Positions 41,840 through 50,049 of a stretch of DNA of 64,000 bases are shown here, one piece after another. A model generated the notes under the pieces. It saw only the letters and a program-made list of their open reading frames with translations. It searched no databases and was not told the origin of the DNA. The translations under genes were made by a program, and so were the position numbers. This DNA comes from Shumkonia mesophila (GTDB taxonomy: Bacteria > Pseudomonadota > Alphaproteobacteria > Rhodospirillales > Shumkoniaceae). Numbering within the stretch: the stretch's first letter is position 1; the number at the start of each line of letters is the position of its first letter. The DNA lies in the NCBI RefSeq assembly GCF_026163695.1, contig NZ_JAOTID010000003.1, positions 186,001-250,000 on the forward strand, in the 5' to 3' direction.

Positions 41840-42442
41840 TCACCAGCGGTCGCTGTCTATCGTCGATGTTGTGCCCGCCCCGACCGATGTCAGTGCCCGG
41901 ATCTCTTCCGGCGTCAGAATGGATTCCCAATGGAGGGCACCAGCGGCGTTTGCGGCCGTCGGCCATTCCGGCAAACGGTAGGCGGGGGGCGGCGGCGATG
42001 GATGGCCGGTCCTGCCGACGGCTCGCGCCCCCGGGTGGCGGCGGGCGAGGGCCCGCACGATCCGCTGGGCCAGGAAACGAGCGGAAAACGGCAACCGTAG
42101 AACATCGTCCGCGCCGGCCTCCATCGACCGCAAAACGTCATGTTCGAGAGGGCGATGCGCGAAGACGAGGACGACGGGTGGGGAGCCGGCACGCAGGGGA
42201 TCGTCGCGCAGGCGACGGGTCACCTCGGCTCCGCCCATGGGGAGAATATTCATCTCCGTCAGGATGATGTCCGGCGCGAACGCGTTCCACATCTGCAGCG
42301 CTTCCCACCCGTTGGCCGCGTCCCGGACGTCTTCGGCCTGGAAGGCCTCCAGCGCGAAGTGCAGAAGATCGCGGGTGAACTCGTGCCGGCTGGCGATAAG
42401 GAAACCCAAAGACCTGAAGCTGAAGGGGGGATCGATAACCAT
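41840..42442 (-). CDS. Stand-alone receiver-like protein with degenerate phosphorylation site
   Basis: A 200-residue protein. Residues about 12-125 have the pattern of a response-regulator receiver domain, but the key residues are changed: the acidic pair region reads IASRHEF, the phosphoacceptor position is glutamate (PDIILTEMN), and the lysine before PF is leucine (LRLPF). The C-terminal 70 residues are proline-rich and have no DNA-binding motif. GGGAGAGAAAGG precedes the start. It probably works through binding rather than phosphorylation, or is fixed in an active-like state because glutamate can mimic phospho-aspartate. Confidence 0.78.
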   Translation of the reverse strand: MVIDPPFSFRSLGFLIASRHEFTRDLLHFALEAFQAEDVRDAANGWEALQMWNAFAPDIILTEMNILPMGGAEVTRRLRDDPLRAGSPPVVLVFAHRPLEHDVLRSMEAGADDVLRLPFSARFLAQRIVRALARRHPGARAVGRTGHPSPPPPAYRLPEWPTAANAAGALHWESILTPEEIRALTSVGAGTTSTIDSDRW

Positions 42443-42921
42443 CCTTTCTCTCCCTGCCGACATCCCGCGAAGATCAAAGGGATCGTCAGAATACGATGTG
42501 CGGGAGCGCCGGGATCGGACGTATAGGGATATGTCCGCGGAGAATGTGAGGTAGATCGCTCGCGGATTGGCCATACGGTACGGCGGGGTACCACCGAATG
42601 CATACCTCAAATGGTATTTAACCCGACAGTTCCCCGGCGAATTGCCTATATCCTCAATCGTGCAACCGGATGTCCGGCGGGGGCGGTTGCCCTTAGGGCA
42701 AGCCCGCGTCGACGGCATCAGGGGCGAACAGCGTTAATAAACGTTAAGTGTATTTCGTGCATGATCGTTGCCCGGGGGAAGTAACGGGGATGAACGAAAA
42801 ATCATTCCCGCCAAATATCGACATGGCAACAACCGGCCGGGGCGCGGCTCTCTCTGCTTGGAGGGGAGTGTCCGTGCCGCAACCGTGACGAGCTGGGTGG
42901 CAGGGGGTAAGGGGGGGGCGC
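42443..42921. other. Intergenic region between divergent regulator genes
   Basis: A 479-bp gap with no convincing gene. It contains a direct repeat CGTTAA-N4-CGTTAA at 42732-42747 in an AT-rich segment; this resembles a CtrA site but with a 6-base gap between the TTAA halves instead of 7. Nothing else was identified. Confidence 0.5.
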
Positions 42922-43545
42922 GTGTCTTTAGGTACGGTCTTTGTCGTAGACGATGACGAAGATATCCGTGAATCGATCCGCGACCTCGTGGTGTCGGTGG
43001 GAATCAACTGCAAGACCTATGAGTCGGCGGATGCGTTTTTTCGGGCGGACACAGAGAGCGGGCCGAGCGCCGTCATCCTCGATGTCCGCTTGCCCGGCAT
43101 CGGCGGCCTGGAGATCCAGAAGACCCTGGTCGCCAAAGGGGCTACGGCGCCCGTCATTTTCGTGACCGGGTACGGTGACGTCTGGACGGCCGTTCAGGCG
43201 ATGAAGCGCGGGGCATTCGATTTTTTCGAAAAACCGTTCAGCAGCCAGGAGTTGCTCACCCGCATCCAAGCCGCCATCGGGCAGCATGTCGAGCATCTCG
43301 CCGAAAAATCCCGGCTTAAGGATATCGACGCCTTGCTCCAAGGCCTTACCCCGCGGGAAAGAGACATCCTGGAGAGGCTGGGGCTGGGCAAGTCCAACAA
43401 GACGATCGCCGCCGAACTGGCCATGAGCGTTCGTACCGTGGAATTTCATAGGGCTCGTATGATGCAGAAATTGCGGGCCCGCTCCCGCGAGGATCTTACA
43501 CGTATTGCGATTGAAGGCCGCCAGGCCAGGGATGAGTCCGATTGA
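42922..43545 (+). CDS. FixJ-type response regulator with intact receiver
   Basis: A 207-residue two-domain regulator. The receiver domain has the acidic residues in VVDDDED, phosphoacceptor D in VILDVRLPG, T in FVTGYGD and K in FEKPF, all intact. The C-terminal LuxR-type helix-turn-helix is LTPRERDILERLGLGKSNKTIAAELAMSVRTVEFHR. The GTG start follows AAGGGGGGGG. No histidine kinase gene is near, so its partner must be elsewhere. It is the only regulator in this part of the window with a complete phosphorylation site. Confidence 0.9.
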   Translation: MSLGTVFVVDDDEDIRESIRDLVVSVGINCKTYESADAFFRADTESGPSAVILDVRLPGIGGLEIQKTLVAKGATAPVIFVTGYGDVWTAVQAMKRGAFDFFEKPFSSQELLTRIQAAIGQHVEHLAEKSRLKDIDALLQGLTPRERDILERLGLGKSNKTIAAELAMSVRTVEFHRARMMQKLRARSREDLTRIAIEGRQARDESD

Positions 43546-43578
43546 GCCGCTTTCATCCACATGTTTTCCCGACATAGC

Positions 43579-43587
43579 TGTGGATAA
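43579..43587 (-). promoter_or_regulatory. DnaA box, perfect consensus
   Basis: TGTGGATAA here is the reverse complement of the DnaA consensus TTATCCACA. It lies in the 285-bp gap between the FixJ-type and LuxR-type genes; a second perfect box in the other orientation is 183 bp downstream. Confidence 0.5.
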
Positions 43588-43769
43588 CCCGCAGATTGCG
43601 ACGGCATATTCCGTGCGCCTCTGTGTGGTACCGGCACTTTTTGCGGATTGTGCGGGGTTGGGGAGGTACGATCTATTCGACAAGCATGGTGGGGGTTTGT
43701 TGCCGGAAAGGCCGCCAGCCGGGAGAAACAAGGGGCCCATGGCAATTTTCCGTACCCGTGATGGGGAAA

Positions 43770-43778
43770 TTATCCACA
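43770..43778 (+). promoter_or_regulatory. DnaA box, perfect consensus
   Basis: TTATCCACA matches the DnaA consensus fully and lies 53 bp upstream of the LuxR-type gene at 43831. It might link expression of that regulator to DnaA level or the cell cycle. Confidence 0.5.
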
Positions 43779-43830
43779 GAAAATTGCATACTTGTTCGTT
43801 AGACTCGGCAAACCCAAGGGGGAGCAAGAT

Positions 43831-44382
43831 ATGGATTCACCACTATGGGTTATCATGGCACCGGATGGCCAACAGGGGGGGAATGACGGACAGCATCGGT
43901 CCTATCTTCTAATTCCGTGCCCAGAGGACCGGGCTGAGCAAGCCAAGACCGGGGACGTCGGCGAAAACAAGGTCATCCTGCTGGATTTGAAGTCGCTGCG
44001 ACCCATTCACGGGCACATGCTCGGGAATGGCATCGCGGGCTTGCCAACCGCCAATATCGTTGCCCGGCCGGAGAACGCGAATCGTGCCGGCCGCGGTGTC
44101 ATGCCCCGTAGTGCGAGCGGCGGCGCGGCCGACCGCAAACGGCCGCTGCCGAAATGGACCGAGGCCGACCTTCGTCACCGGGGACGGCGTCTGACAACCC
44201 GGCAGACCGAGATCTTGATGGCCCTGAAAGACGGCGCCTCGAACAAGGAGATCGCCCGCAACCTGGGCATCCTGGAAAGCACGGTCAAAGTTCATCTTAA
44301 AACCATCTATCGCCAGCTCCGCGTGAAGAACCGCACGCAGGCGGCCATCGTTTCCGCTCAATACGAGCCGGTCCGCTCCTGA
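43831..44382 (+). CDS. LuxR-type transcriptional regulator without recognisable receiver
   Basis: A 183-residue protein whose last 65 residues are a LuxR/GerE helix-turn-helix (LTTRQTEILMALKDGASNKEIARNLGILESTVKVHLK). The first 100 residues are not a normal receiver: no acidic pocket or conserved lysine can be placed, and the middle is rich in Gly, Ala and Arg. AAGGGGGAGC precedes the ATG at 43831. It resembles the DNA-binding domains of the regulators at 45107 and 50050, so the three may control the same nearby secretion genes, as CsgD does for curli. Confidence 0.83.
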   Translation: MDSPLWVIMAPDGQQGGNDGQHRSYLLIPCPEDRAEQAKTGDVGENKVILLDLKSLRPIHGHMLGNGIAGLPTANIVARPENANRAGRGVMPRSASGGAADRKRPLPKWTEADLRHRGRRLTTRQTEILMALKDGASNKEIARNLGILESTVKVHLKTIYRQLRVKNRTQAAIVSAQYEPVRS

Positions 44383-44392
44383 AGGGGGCGGT

Positions 44393-44429
44393 CCCTGCCG
44401 TTCGCCGGGGTATGTCGGCGACGGCAGGG
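44393..44429 (+). terminator. Long hairpin after the LuxR-type gene
   Basis: CCCTGCCGTTCGCCG pairs with CGGCGACGGCAGGG, a 14-bp stem with one bulged base and an 8-base loop, starting 11 bp after the stop codon. There is no T-run, so it is a weak rho-independent terminator at best, but it is placed where one would be expected. Confidence 0.5.
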
Positions 44430-44512
44430 TCCCTGGCCGTTTCCGCCGGGGTGCGAAGGGGGTACTCCCGATACCTGCTTTATGGCATGGGCATCCGCCG
44501 TATCCTGGCGCC

Positions 44513-44980
44513 ATGGGGCCTGTTTTCAAATTTGTGCTTCTTGGCGGTGCGGCCATTGCACTGAGCAGCTGCCTTCCGCTGACGATCGCCTCAGCACTCG
44601 GCATGGCGGCCGGGGGGAATGGCGGCCCGTCGGCGGCAGGCCCCAATTCGCCGGCCTTCCGCGAAAGCCAATGGGTCAAGGAGAAGGGGCCGGAGTTGTT
44701 CCAGGCCACCGAGGCGGCGGTTCTGGAGGCATGCACCGCACAGCTCGAGCCGCCATCGCCCGCGAGCTCGGAGGCGGAGGTCTCGGCGGTGCGGGCGAAC
44801 GCCTGCGTCTATCGAAAGACCTGTTTGCCGGGAAATCGCGTGCCGGTCACGCTGCTGGTGTGCGGCCCGGACGGCCGGCCGTCGATCCAGCCGCATGACG
44901 GGGCCGCGAGGACGGTTCAGGCTTCAAACTGGACGTGGGAGGAAGCGCCCGGGGTCGGACCGCGGTCGGGCGAGGAATGA
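44513..44980 (+). CDS. Small lipoprotein of unknown function
   Basis: A 155-residue protein with a lipoprotein signal ending ALSSC at residue 20. The mature part is low in hydrophobics and contains four spaced cysteines (LEACTAQ, NACVYRKTC, LLVCGPD), suggesting disulfides in the periplasm or at the outer membrane. I do not recognise the family. It lies among the regulators next to the CsgG-like cluster and may belong to it, as curli-type systems have small accessory lipoproteins or periplasmic factors; this is inference from position. Confidence 0.65.
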   Translation: MGPVFKFVLLGGAAIALSSCLPLTIASALGMAAGGNGGPSAAGPNSPAFRESQWVKEKGPELFQATEAAVLEACTAQLEPPSPASSEAEVSAVRANACVYRKTCLPGNRVPVTLLVCGPDGRPSIQPHDGAARTVQASNWTWEEAPGVGPRSGEE

Positions 44981-45106
44981 CGCCACGCCCGACGTGTTTT
45001 TCCGGCGCCTGGGAGCCTTGGGATGCGGCTGTTCGCAATCCCACTGGAAGACTGCCGGCGAGCGGCCTTGCGCCGCTTCGCCGCAGTATCCGTCGCACGC
45101 CGGCTT

Positions 45107-45772
45107 TCAATGGTCGAATACGCAATGACGATCGACGCCGTTGTTGACCGCCCACATGGCGGCTTGCGTCCGGTTGGCCACGTTGATCTTCCGCAGCAGC
45201 CCCTTCAGGTGAACCTTGACCGTCGCCTCGGTGATCTTCAGGCGATTGGCGATGACTTTGTTGGGGTCGCCATTGACCAGGCAGCCCAGGATCTCGACCT
45301 CCCGCTGGGAAAGGCCGTTGTGCGAGGAGGTGCCATTCCGACGGCCGCCATCCAGTTTGCCGTCGATCAACAGCCGGGCCAGTTCCACCGGAAAGACCCG
45401 CTCGCCCGCCATCACCAGCCCCAGGTATTTGATCAGGGCGTCGGACGTGATGTTCTTGACCAAGCAGGCATCGATGCCGGTATCGAGAGCCTGGGTCAGC
45501 TTGCGGGCCGACACGTCGTTCGCCAGAAGCACGATCTTTCCGTCCGGACGCAACTGGCGGATCTCGCGGATCGCCTCCAGGTCCTGCGGATTGCCCTCCA
45601 TGAAGTCGAGAATGATGATGTCCGGCGCCAATCCCTCCCTGACAAGAACCGCCGCTTCCCGCAGTTCGGTCGCCTCGGCCATCGCCGGGAACGGCGAGTC
45701 GGCAAGAAAGGTTTTTAATCCTTCCCGGAACAGCTTGCTTCGGTCGACCAAAAGAGTCTCCTTGCGTCCCAT
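45107..45772 (-). CDS. LuxR-type response regulator with altered receiver (CsgD-like layout)
   Basis: A 221-residue regulator. The receiver has a phosphoacceptor aspartate (IIILDFMEGNP) and the lysine (CLVKNI), but the acidic pair is reduced to one residue (LLVDRSKLF) and the usual threonine is alanine (VLLAND). The C-terminal LuxR helix-turn-helix reads LSQREVEILGCLVNGDPNKVIANRLKITEATVKVHLK. ATG at 45772 with GGAGA upstream is preferred over the ATG 12 bp before it. Layout and position near a CsgG-like gene recall CsgD, the curli regulator, which also has an atypical receiver. Confidence 0.85.
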   Translation of the reverse strand: MGRKETLLVDRSKLFREGLKTFLADSPFPAMAEATELREAAVLVREGLAPDIIILDFMEGNPQDLEAIREIRQLRPDGKIVLLANDVSARKLTQALDTGIDACLVKNITSDALIKYLGLVMAGERVFPVELARLLIDGKLDGGRRNGTSSHNGLSQREVEILGCLVNGDPNKVIANRLKITEATVKVHLKGLLRKINVANRTQAAMWAVNNGVDRHCVFDH

Positions 45773-46188
45773 CTCTGTCTCCATTGCCCCGCGCGTCGGG
45801 CCTCTTTTGCCGCGCGCCCTGTCGGACGGCCGCGCGACAAATCCCTTCCCCGAGCGCTCTGTGTCTCCACTCCCCCCTCACAGGGGCAGCCGATTTCTCC
45901 AGAATGTATTGTAAAGGGTTAGGCCGGTTTAAATATTCCCTAAAAGGTGAGGTTTCGTTGTTCATTGGTGGTACTTTTCACGTGACAGTTAAATGCTGTA
46001 CTCCTAATTGGACATAAGATCTCCGAATTCCCCGGTCTCCGGCGACGGTGTTGGACGCCGGTCGTGGCCATCGACCGGCCTTCCGATGCTCCTTCTTCCT
46101 CGAAGGGGGTGCCCCGGCTGGGCCGTTGTAAAGGCGGCGGAAGAGCCCGATGGTTGACGGGTGTTTTGCACCTGAAGGGGAGAAGGAG
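45773..46188. other. Intergenic region between divergent LuxR-type and SEL1 genes
   Basis: A 416-bp gap that includes an AT-rich stretch at about 45900-46020, probably promoter DNA for one or both divergent genes. No open frame with a good ribosome site and no clear terminator or regulator site was found. Confidence 0.5.
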
Positions 46189-46986
46189 ATGCGACTCTTC
46201 ATTCCAGCCCTCGTCTCGGTTGCGGCGGTCATCGGGTCGGCAACGGTGGCGTCAGCCGATTTTGCCGCCGGTGCCAGGGCTCTCAAGGCCGGCAACCATG
46301 CGGCCGCGGCGAAGGAATGGGCGCCGTTGGCTGACAAGGGGAATGCCGCCGCCCAACTCGGCCTCGCTATGTTGTATCTGGATGGCAAGGGGGTGCCGAA
46401 GGACGCCGGAAAGGCCATCGAATGGTGCCGCAAGGCGGCGGAGCAGGGCAATCGGGATGCGCAGATGTTGTTGGCCATGGCCTATCGCCAGGGTGTCGGG
46501 GCGGCAGCCGACGCCGGTAAGGCCGTGGCTTGGTACCGCAAGGCAGCGGAGGCCGGATCGCCCGCCGCCCAAACCAATCTGGGATACATGTATGTGAAGG
46601 GCGAGGGGATCGGGCAGGATTACGGGAAGGCCCGCGATTGGTATGAACGGGCGGCCAAGCAAGGCGAGGCCGTCGCCGCGTATAGCCTGGGCGAGATGTA
46701 TCGCGAGGGAAGGGGGGTGCCGGAGGACACGGTGGCCGCCGCCAGGTGGTACCAAAGCGCGGCCGAAAAGGGATATGCCAAGGCGCAGACGGCGCTGGGC
46801 TCTCTCTACGTGCTCGGGCGCGGTCTGCCGATGGACTTCACGAAGGCGTACTTGTGGTACGAACTGGCGGTCCGGCGGGGCAACGCGGTCGCGCTGAAGG
46901 CCCGGGACGAACTCGAACCTCATCTTACCGCCCAGCAGCTTTTCGATGCCCGCCGGATGGCCAGGGAGTGGAAGGCGAAGGAGTGA
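46189..46986 (+). CDS. Secreted SEL1-repeat protein
   Basis: A 265-residue protein with a signal peptide (ending ATVASADF) and about six SEL1 repeats of 36 residues, each like AxxWYRKAAExGxxxAQxxLGxMYxxGxGVxxD. SEL1 repeats form a helical solenoid used for protein binding, in the periplasm or at the cell surface. AGGGGAGAAGGAG sits just before the ATG. It is convergent with the secreted-protein gene at 47077, with a strong shared terminator between them. Its partner is unknown. Confidence 0.88.
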   Translation: MRLFIPALVSVAAVIGSATVASADFAAGARALKAGNHAAAAKEWAPLADKGNAAAQLGLAMLYLDGKGVPKDAGKAIEWCRKAAEQGNRDAQMLLAMAYRQGVGAAADAGKAVAWYRKAAEAGSPAAQTNLGYMYVKGEGIGQDYGKARDWYERAAKQGEAVAAYSLGEMYREGRGVPEDTVAAARWYQSAAEKGYAKAQTALGSLYVLGRGLPMDFTKAYLWYELAVRRGNAVALKARDELEPHLTAQQLFDARRMAREWKAKE

Positions 46987-47024
46987 TGAGGGGGGAGGGC
47001 GTCGTCGATCGCTCCGGCCCAACG

Positions 47025-47052
47025 AAAAGCTCCGCCTTGTGGCGGAGCTTTT
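47025..47052. terminator. Bidirectional rho-independent terminator
   Basis: AAAAGCTCCGCC and GGCGGAGCTTTT form a perfect 12-bp stem with a 4-base TTGT loop. The A-run and T-run at its ends make it work in both directions, as needed for the convergent genes on either side. Confidence 0.92.
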
Positions 47053-47076
47053 GTCGGAGGGGAGGTCGGATCGGCT

Positions 47077-47565
47077 CTACGGCTGCGGGGTGGTCTGGCC
47101 ATTGTTGGTGGTGGCCTGGGCATTGTTGATGTCGCCGAGCGCCGTATTGCCTCCGTAGACCTGAGTCCCTTGCGACGACGAGCTCTGGCTGCTGTTCGAG
47201 CTGTCCTGGCTGGTGTCGACGCCGACATATCCCTCGGCGCCCTGCTCGAGGATGGTGGTGATCTCGGTGAGGTTGCCGATGGTGGTCGAGCTGTATTGGT
47301 TCAGTGTCCCGATATTCGACGTGCCGGAACCGCCGCCCGATGAGCTCGTCGAGGAGGTGCCATCCTGCATCTGCTTCAGGTAGATGGCTAGGCTGGCCGC
47401 CGTCGAGTTGTTGCGAACCCTGAACTGGAACGGTTCCTTGAACTGTTGCGCCTGGGCAACCGCCGGACCGAAGAAGCCGGGTACCGGCACGACCCCGGAA
47501 AAGACGACGAGCACGGCAAAGATGGAAAGGGCCAGGAAGATCGCCAGTTGACGGATTGCAGACAT
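47077..47565 (-). CDS. Low-complexity secreted protein, candidate fibre or adhesin subunit
   Basis: A 162-residue protein with a long signal peptide ending AVAQAQ. The predicted mature start QQFKEPFQFRVRNNS is followed by a short helical segment and then a Ser/Gly/Thr/Asn/Gln-rich tail (for example TSSTSSSGGGSG and SSNSSQSSSSQG) that contains no cysteine. Such composition is typical of CsgG-exported fibre subunits, though there are no curlin repeats as in CsgA. Its mature N-terminus resembles that of the protein at 50844. It is the third gene after the CsgG-like gene, 99 bp after the second. Confidence 0.75.
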   Translation of the reverse strand: MSAIRQLAIFLALSIFAVLVVFSGVVPVPGFFGPAVAQAQQFKEPFQFRVRNNSTAASLAIYLKQMQDGTSSTSSSGGGSGTSNIGTLNQYSSTTIGNLTEITTILEQGAEGYVGVDTSQDSSNSSQSSSSQGTQVYGGNTALGDINNAQATTNNGQTTPQP

Positions 47566-47664
47566 TTCAGACCTCCTTCATCCGATGGAAAAGTGGCCGG
47601 AGGGTGTGGGGGAGGACAGTAGGGACCCTCCGGCCGGAGTCAGGTTAAGCGGCTAGGGTTGCCG

Positions 47665-48543
47665 TCACGGAGTAACCTCCTTGACCTTGTTGACGATGCT
47701 GGCCACCAGGCCGGCCGCCTGGACGGACTGGTTGGCGACCAGTCCCGGCGTTCCCAACCGGTCGTAATAGCCGAGCTGCTTGAACGCGGTCAGGTCCTGA
47801 TAGGCCGACGCCGAGGCGGAGACGTCCGCATAGGCGAACTGGGTGATGTCGGCCTCGAGGATGTTGTTGGACACGTACGGCATGAAGACGCCGTAGGCCG
47901 TGTCGTGATGGCCGGTGACGATGGTGTCGCCGGTATCGAGCGAGCTGTCCCAGTGATCCGCGTTGACGGTCTGGATCAGTTGCGGACCCTCGTTCGTCTG
48001 CAGATCGATCGACAGGGCCTCGGCCACCGCCGAGACCTGCTGATCGAGCGCGATCTCGACCGGGTTGTACCAGGCTCCGGCCTTCGCTTCGGCGGAAATG
48101 TACGCCTTATCGAAGAAGCCACCCGCGAGGGTCTGGCTCTCAAAGGCGTAGACCGGGAACTCGCTCTCGATCGTATCGACGATGCCGATCGCCGAAACGT
48201 CCTGAACGGCATGGCCCAGGCCGTCGTTGGCATACTGCAGGAGATCCTGGGGGCCATAACTGCCGTGATGGCCATGGCCGCCGCTCTGCACCTCGGGGAC
48301 ATAGTCGCCCTTGAGTTCGGCGTACGCATTGACGTCGCCAAAGAAGACCTGGACCTTCTTGACCTCGGTTTCCCCCGTCGGATCAAAGAAGCTCCAAACC
48401 CACATGTTGATGTCGACGTTCTGGTACTTGTTCTTGTACCAGTCCCAGTCCGTCTGGCTGCCGCCCGCAAGGGCGGGGCCTGTCGCGACCATGCCGATAC
48501 CGAAGGCAACAGCCGCAACGCCGGATAGCAGTCTACCCTTCAT
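47665..48543 (-). CDS. Secreted protein of unknown function in the CsgG-like operon
   Basis: A 292-residue protein with a signal peptide ending GPALAGGS and no cysteine. The mature part is acidic and rich in alternating small and hydrophobic residues (YADVSASASAYQDL, ISAEAKAGAWYN), suggesting beta structure. A GGHGHHG segment may bind metal. I do not recognise the family; in Caulobacter the CsgG-like HfaB works with HfaA and HfaD, and this protein could be an analogue of one of them. Its ATG overlaps the end of the CsgG-like gene by 11 bp, so the two are coupled. Confidence 0.78.
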   Translation of the reverse strand: MKGRLLSGVAAVAFGIGMVATGPALAGGSQTDWDWYKNKYQNVDINMWVWSFFDPTGETEVKKVQVFFGDVNAYAELKGDYVPEVQSGGHGHHGSYGPQDLLQYANDGLGHAVQDVSAIGIVDTIESEFPVYAFESQTLAGGFFDKAYISAEAKAGAWYNPVEIALDQQVSAVAEALSIDLQTNEGPQLIQTVNADHWDSSLDTGDTIVTGHHDTAYGVFMPYVSNNILEADITQFAYADVSASASAYQDLTAFKQLGYYDRLGTPGLVANQSVQAAGLVASIVNKVKEVTP

Positions 48544-49378
48544 TTGCTTGTGCTCCTCTCTTAAGGTGGTTGCTCATGTAGTCGGTCTCGACAAGGTCAC
48601 AGCCTTCGGCCTTGGGGAGACCGAGAAAGTCCGTCATGATCTGGTAAACGGCCATCTCGACGACGGATCTGACACCGAGCTGCAGCGGTTCGTTCTGGAT
48701 CCGCCCGGCGTCAAACTCGATGAGTTGCGTGCCGAAGAAGCGAAAGACGTTGGCTTCGACCTCGAACCCGTAGATTTGTTTTTGCAGGCTGGTCACGTAG
48801 CGGACGGCGAACGACTTGCTGTCGACCACCCGAAGGTCGAGGGCGACGTTGATAACCACCGTCCGGCCGCCGGCGCCGACGCCGGAGACCCACAGGCCCA
48901 GGCCGTCGCTGACGATGTTGTAGTTGAGTTCGGTCAAGGCGCCGAGAATGACGAAATCGCTGGTTTTGACGCGGTATGCCTTGGCGTTTTCGTCGGTCAG
49001 CTGCTGCTGGACCATCTTCAGTTCGGCCAGCGGAATCCGCAGGTCGAAGCGTTCGGCCATGTTGGCCTTGCCGGTCTTGAAGACCGCGCTCATCACCATT
49101 TCGGAAACGCCCTGGCTGAGGGCGTGCCCGTTTTCGTCGTAGTTGATCTGCCCGGTCTTGTCGGCGACCTCGCCGACCGCCATCACCGGCAGGTGATTGC
49201 CCGGAATCTGCCGAAGCTTCATCAGGCATTGGCTGTAGGGCGTGTGGTTGGTCGTCACCGGAAACGAAAATGCCGCCTCGACGCCTGTGGCCTGGTAGGG
49301 GACGGGGGCGCATCCAGTGAACGCCGCGAAGACAGCCGGTGCCAGGATGGGGAGCAATGTTGCCGCTTTCCGTTTCAT
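48533..49378 (-). CDS. CsgG/HfaB-like outer-membrane secretion lipoprotein
   Basis: A 281-residue lipoprotein with a signal ending AAFTGC (cysteine 23). It follows the CsgG pattern: MAVGEVADKTGQ, then SEMVMSAVFKTGKANMAERFDLRIPLAE, FVILGALTELNYN, DLRVVDSKSFAV and NEPLQLGVRSVVEMAV. CsgG forms a nonameric outer-membrane pore that exports curli subunits; HfaB, the alphaproteobacterial relative, anchors the Caulobacter holdfast. GGGGGACG precedes the ATG. It is the first gene of a three-gene operon with two secreted proteins. Among the genes here, none is an obvious CsgE or CsgF. Confidence 0.88.
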   Translation of the reverse strand: MKRKAATLLPILAPAVFAAFTGCAPVPYQATGVEAAFSFPVTTNHTPYSQCLMKLRQIPGNHLPVMAVGEVADKTGQINYDENGHALSQGVSEMVMSAVFKTGKANMAERFDLRIPLAELKMVQQQLTDENAKAYRVKTSDFVILGALTELNYNIVSDGLGLWVSGVGAGGRTVVINVALDLRVVDSKSFAVRYVTSLQKQIYGFEVEANVFRFFGTQLIEFDAGRIQNEPLQLGVRSVVEMAVYQIMTDFLGLPKAEGCDLVETDYMSNHLKRGAQANEG

Positions 49379-49586
49379 GATCGTCCCCCGGCTTGCTGTG
49401 TCTATGGATGGTTCAAGAACGTCCGCACCGGGGAAAACGGGTTCCTCGGTGGCTCCATTTCCCTTGGCCCCACGGAAGGGCGGCGAGGGTGGAACGCGAA
49501 GTGAAACATTACTGATAAATTCGTTTTTTAAAAGTACGCTATAGGGAAGTTTCGAGAGAAAATGGAGTAACTGTGCGTCTATTGGA

Positions 49587-49595
49587 TTATCCACA
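49587..49595 (+). promoter_or_regulatory. DnaA box, perfect consensus
   Basis: TTATCCACA lies about 210 bp upstream of the CsgG-like gene. It is the third perfect copy within 6 kb; I noticed none elsewhere in the window. Confidence 0.45.
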
Positions 49596-49715
49596 AAGTG
49601 TTAATTGGTGTATTAAACGATCTATCCGATATACATTTTTCCAATATGCGCGATTTATATTGTGTTTATCATAAGAGTTATGAGTTGATTCCCCATCTAT
49701 ATCTATAGGTCTCTC

Positions 49716-50027
49716 ATGCAAGGCAAGATTGAATGGCTGAAAGAGCAAGGGTGGGAGCCGGTGCGCAAACCACCGCGGAAGCCACGGCGCCTCTGGGTGG
49801 TGACGGGGGGACGAGCGTGCGGCTGCCGGCCCGTCCCGGCCACGGGTTTCGCATTGACGGGCCTGTTCGACCGTATCGACTGGGAAGATTACATCCTGAA
49901 TGGCGCGGTACGGCGACATGTCATGGAAATATTGTATAAATTATCAGATGGTAAGTTCTGTAATTTTAGAAGTAAATATGAATATTCACGTTCAAGTTCA
50001 AAAGACAAACAGTCCTCGTTTACGTAA
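49716..50027 (+). CDS. Possible small protein in the AT-rich region
   Basis: An open frame of 103 codons starting MQGKIEWLKEQGWEP. Its first 65 codons fall exactly in the GC-rich island inside the AT-rich control region, which is what a short coding segment would look like; the last part runs into AT-rich DNA. The ribosome site is weak (AGGT) and no family is recognised. It could equally be a remnant of a gene or chance. Confidence 0.25.
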   Translation: MQGKIEWLKEQGWEPVRKPPRKPRRLWVVTGGRACGCRPVPATGFALTGLFDRIDWEDYILNGAVRRHVMEILYKLSDGKFCNFRSKYEYSRSSSKDKQSSFT

Positions 50028-50049
50028 CATGAAAAAATGGATTTCATTT

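Larger units (their letters stand above)
49379..50049. other. AT-rich divergent control region of the CsgG-like cluster
   Basis: A 671-bp region between the CsgG-like operon and the regulator gene at 50050. Bases about 49505-49720 and 49920-50050 are strongly AT-rich, unlike the rest of the window, while about 49730-49910 is GC-rich. It holds a perfect DnaA box (49587-49595) and a TTAA-N8-TTAA element. Long AT-rich upstream DNA is also seen in front of csgD-csgB in enterobacteria. A possible small gene at 49716-50027 is listed separately. Confidence 0.6.

Noticed and set aside
42732-42747. CtrA-type site (TTAA repeats) before the FixJ-type regulator
   Set aside because: The spacing between TTAA halves is 6 instead of 7 bases; a similar element near 49600 has 8. 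Neither meets the standard pattern.
43546-43830. Chromosomal or plasmid replication origin
   Set aside because: Only two DnaA boxes 183 bp apart, no AT-rich unwinding element or iterons, and no replication genes nearby.
49587-49919. 110-codon minus-strand frame in the AT-rich region
   Set aside because: No ribosome site, mixed composition, and it overlaps the more plausible (but still doubtful) plus-strand frame.
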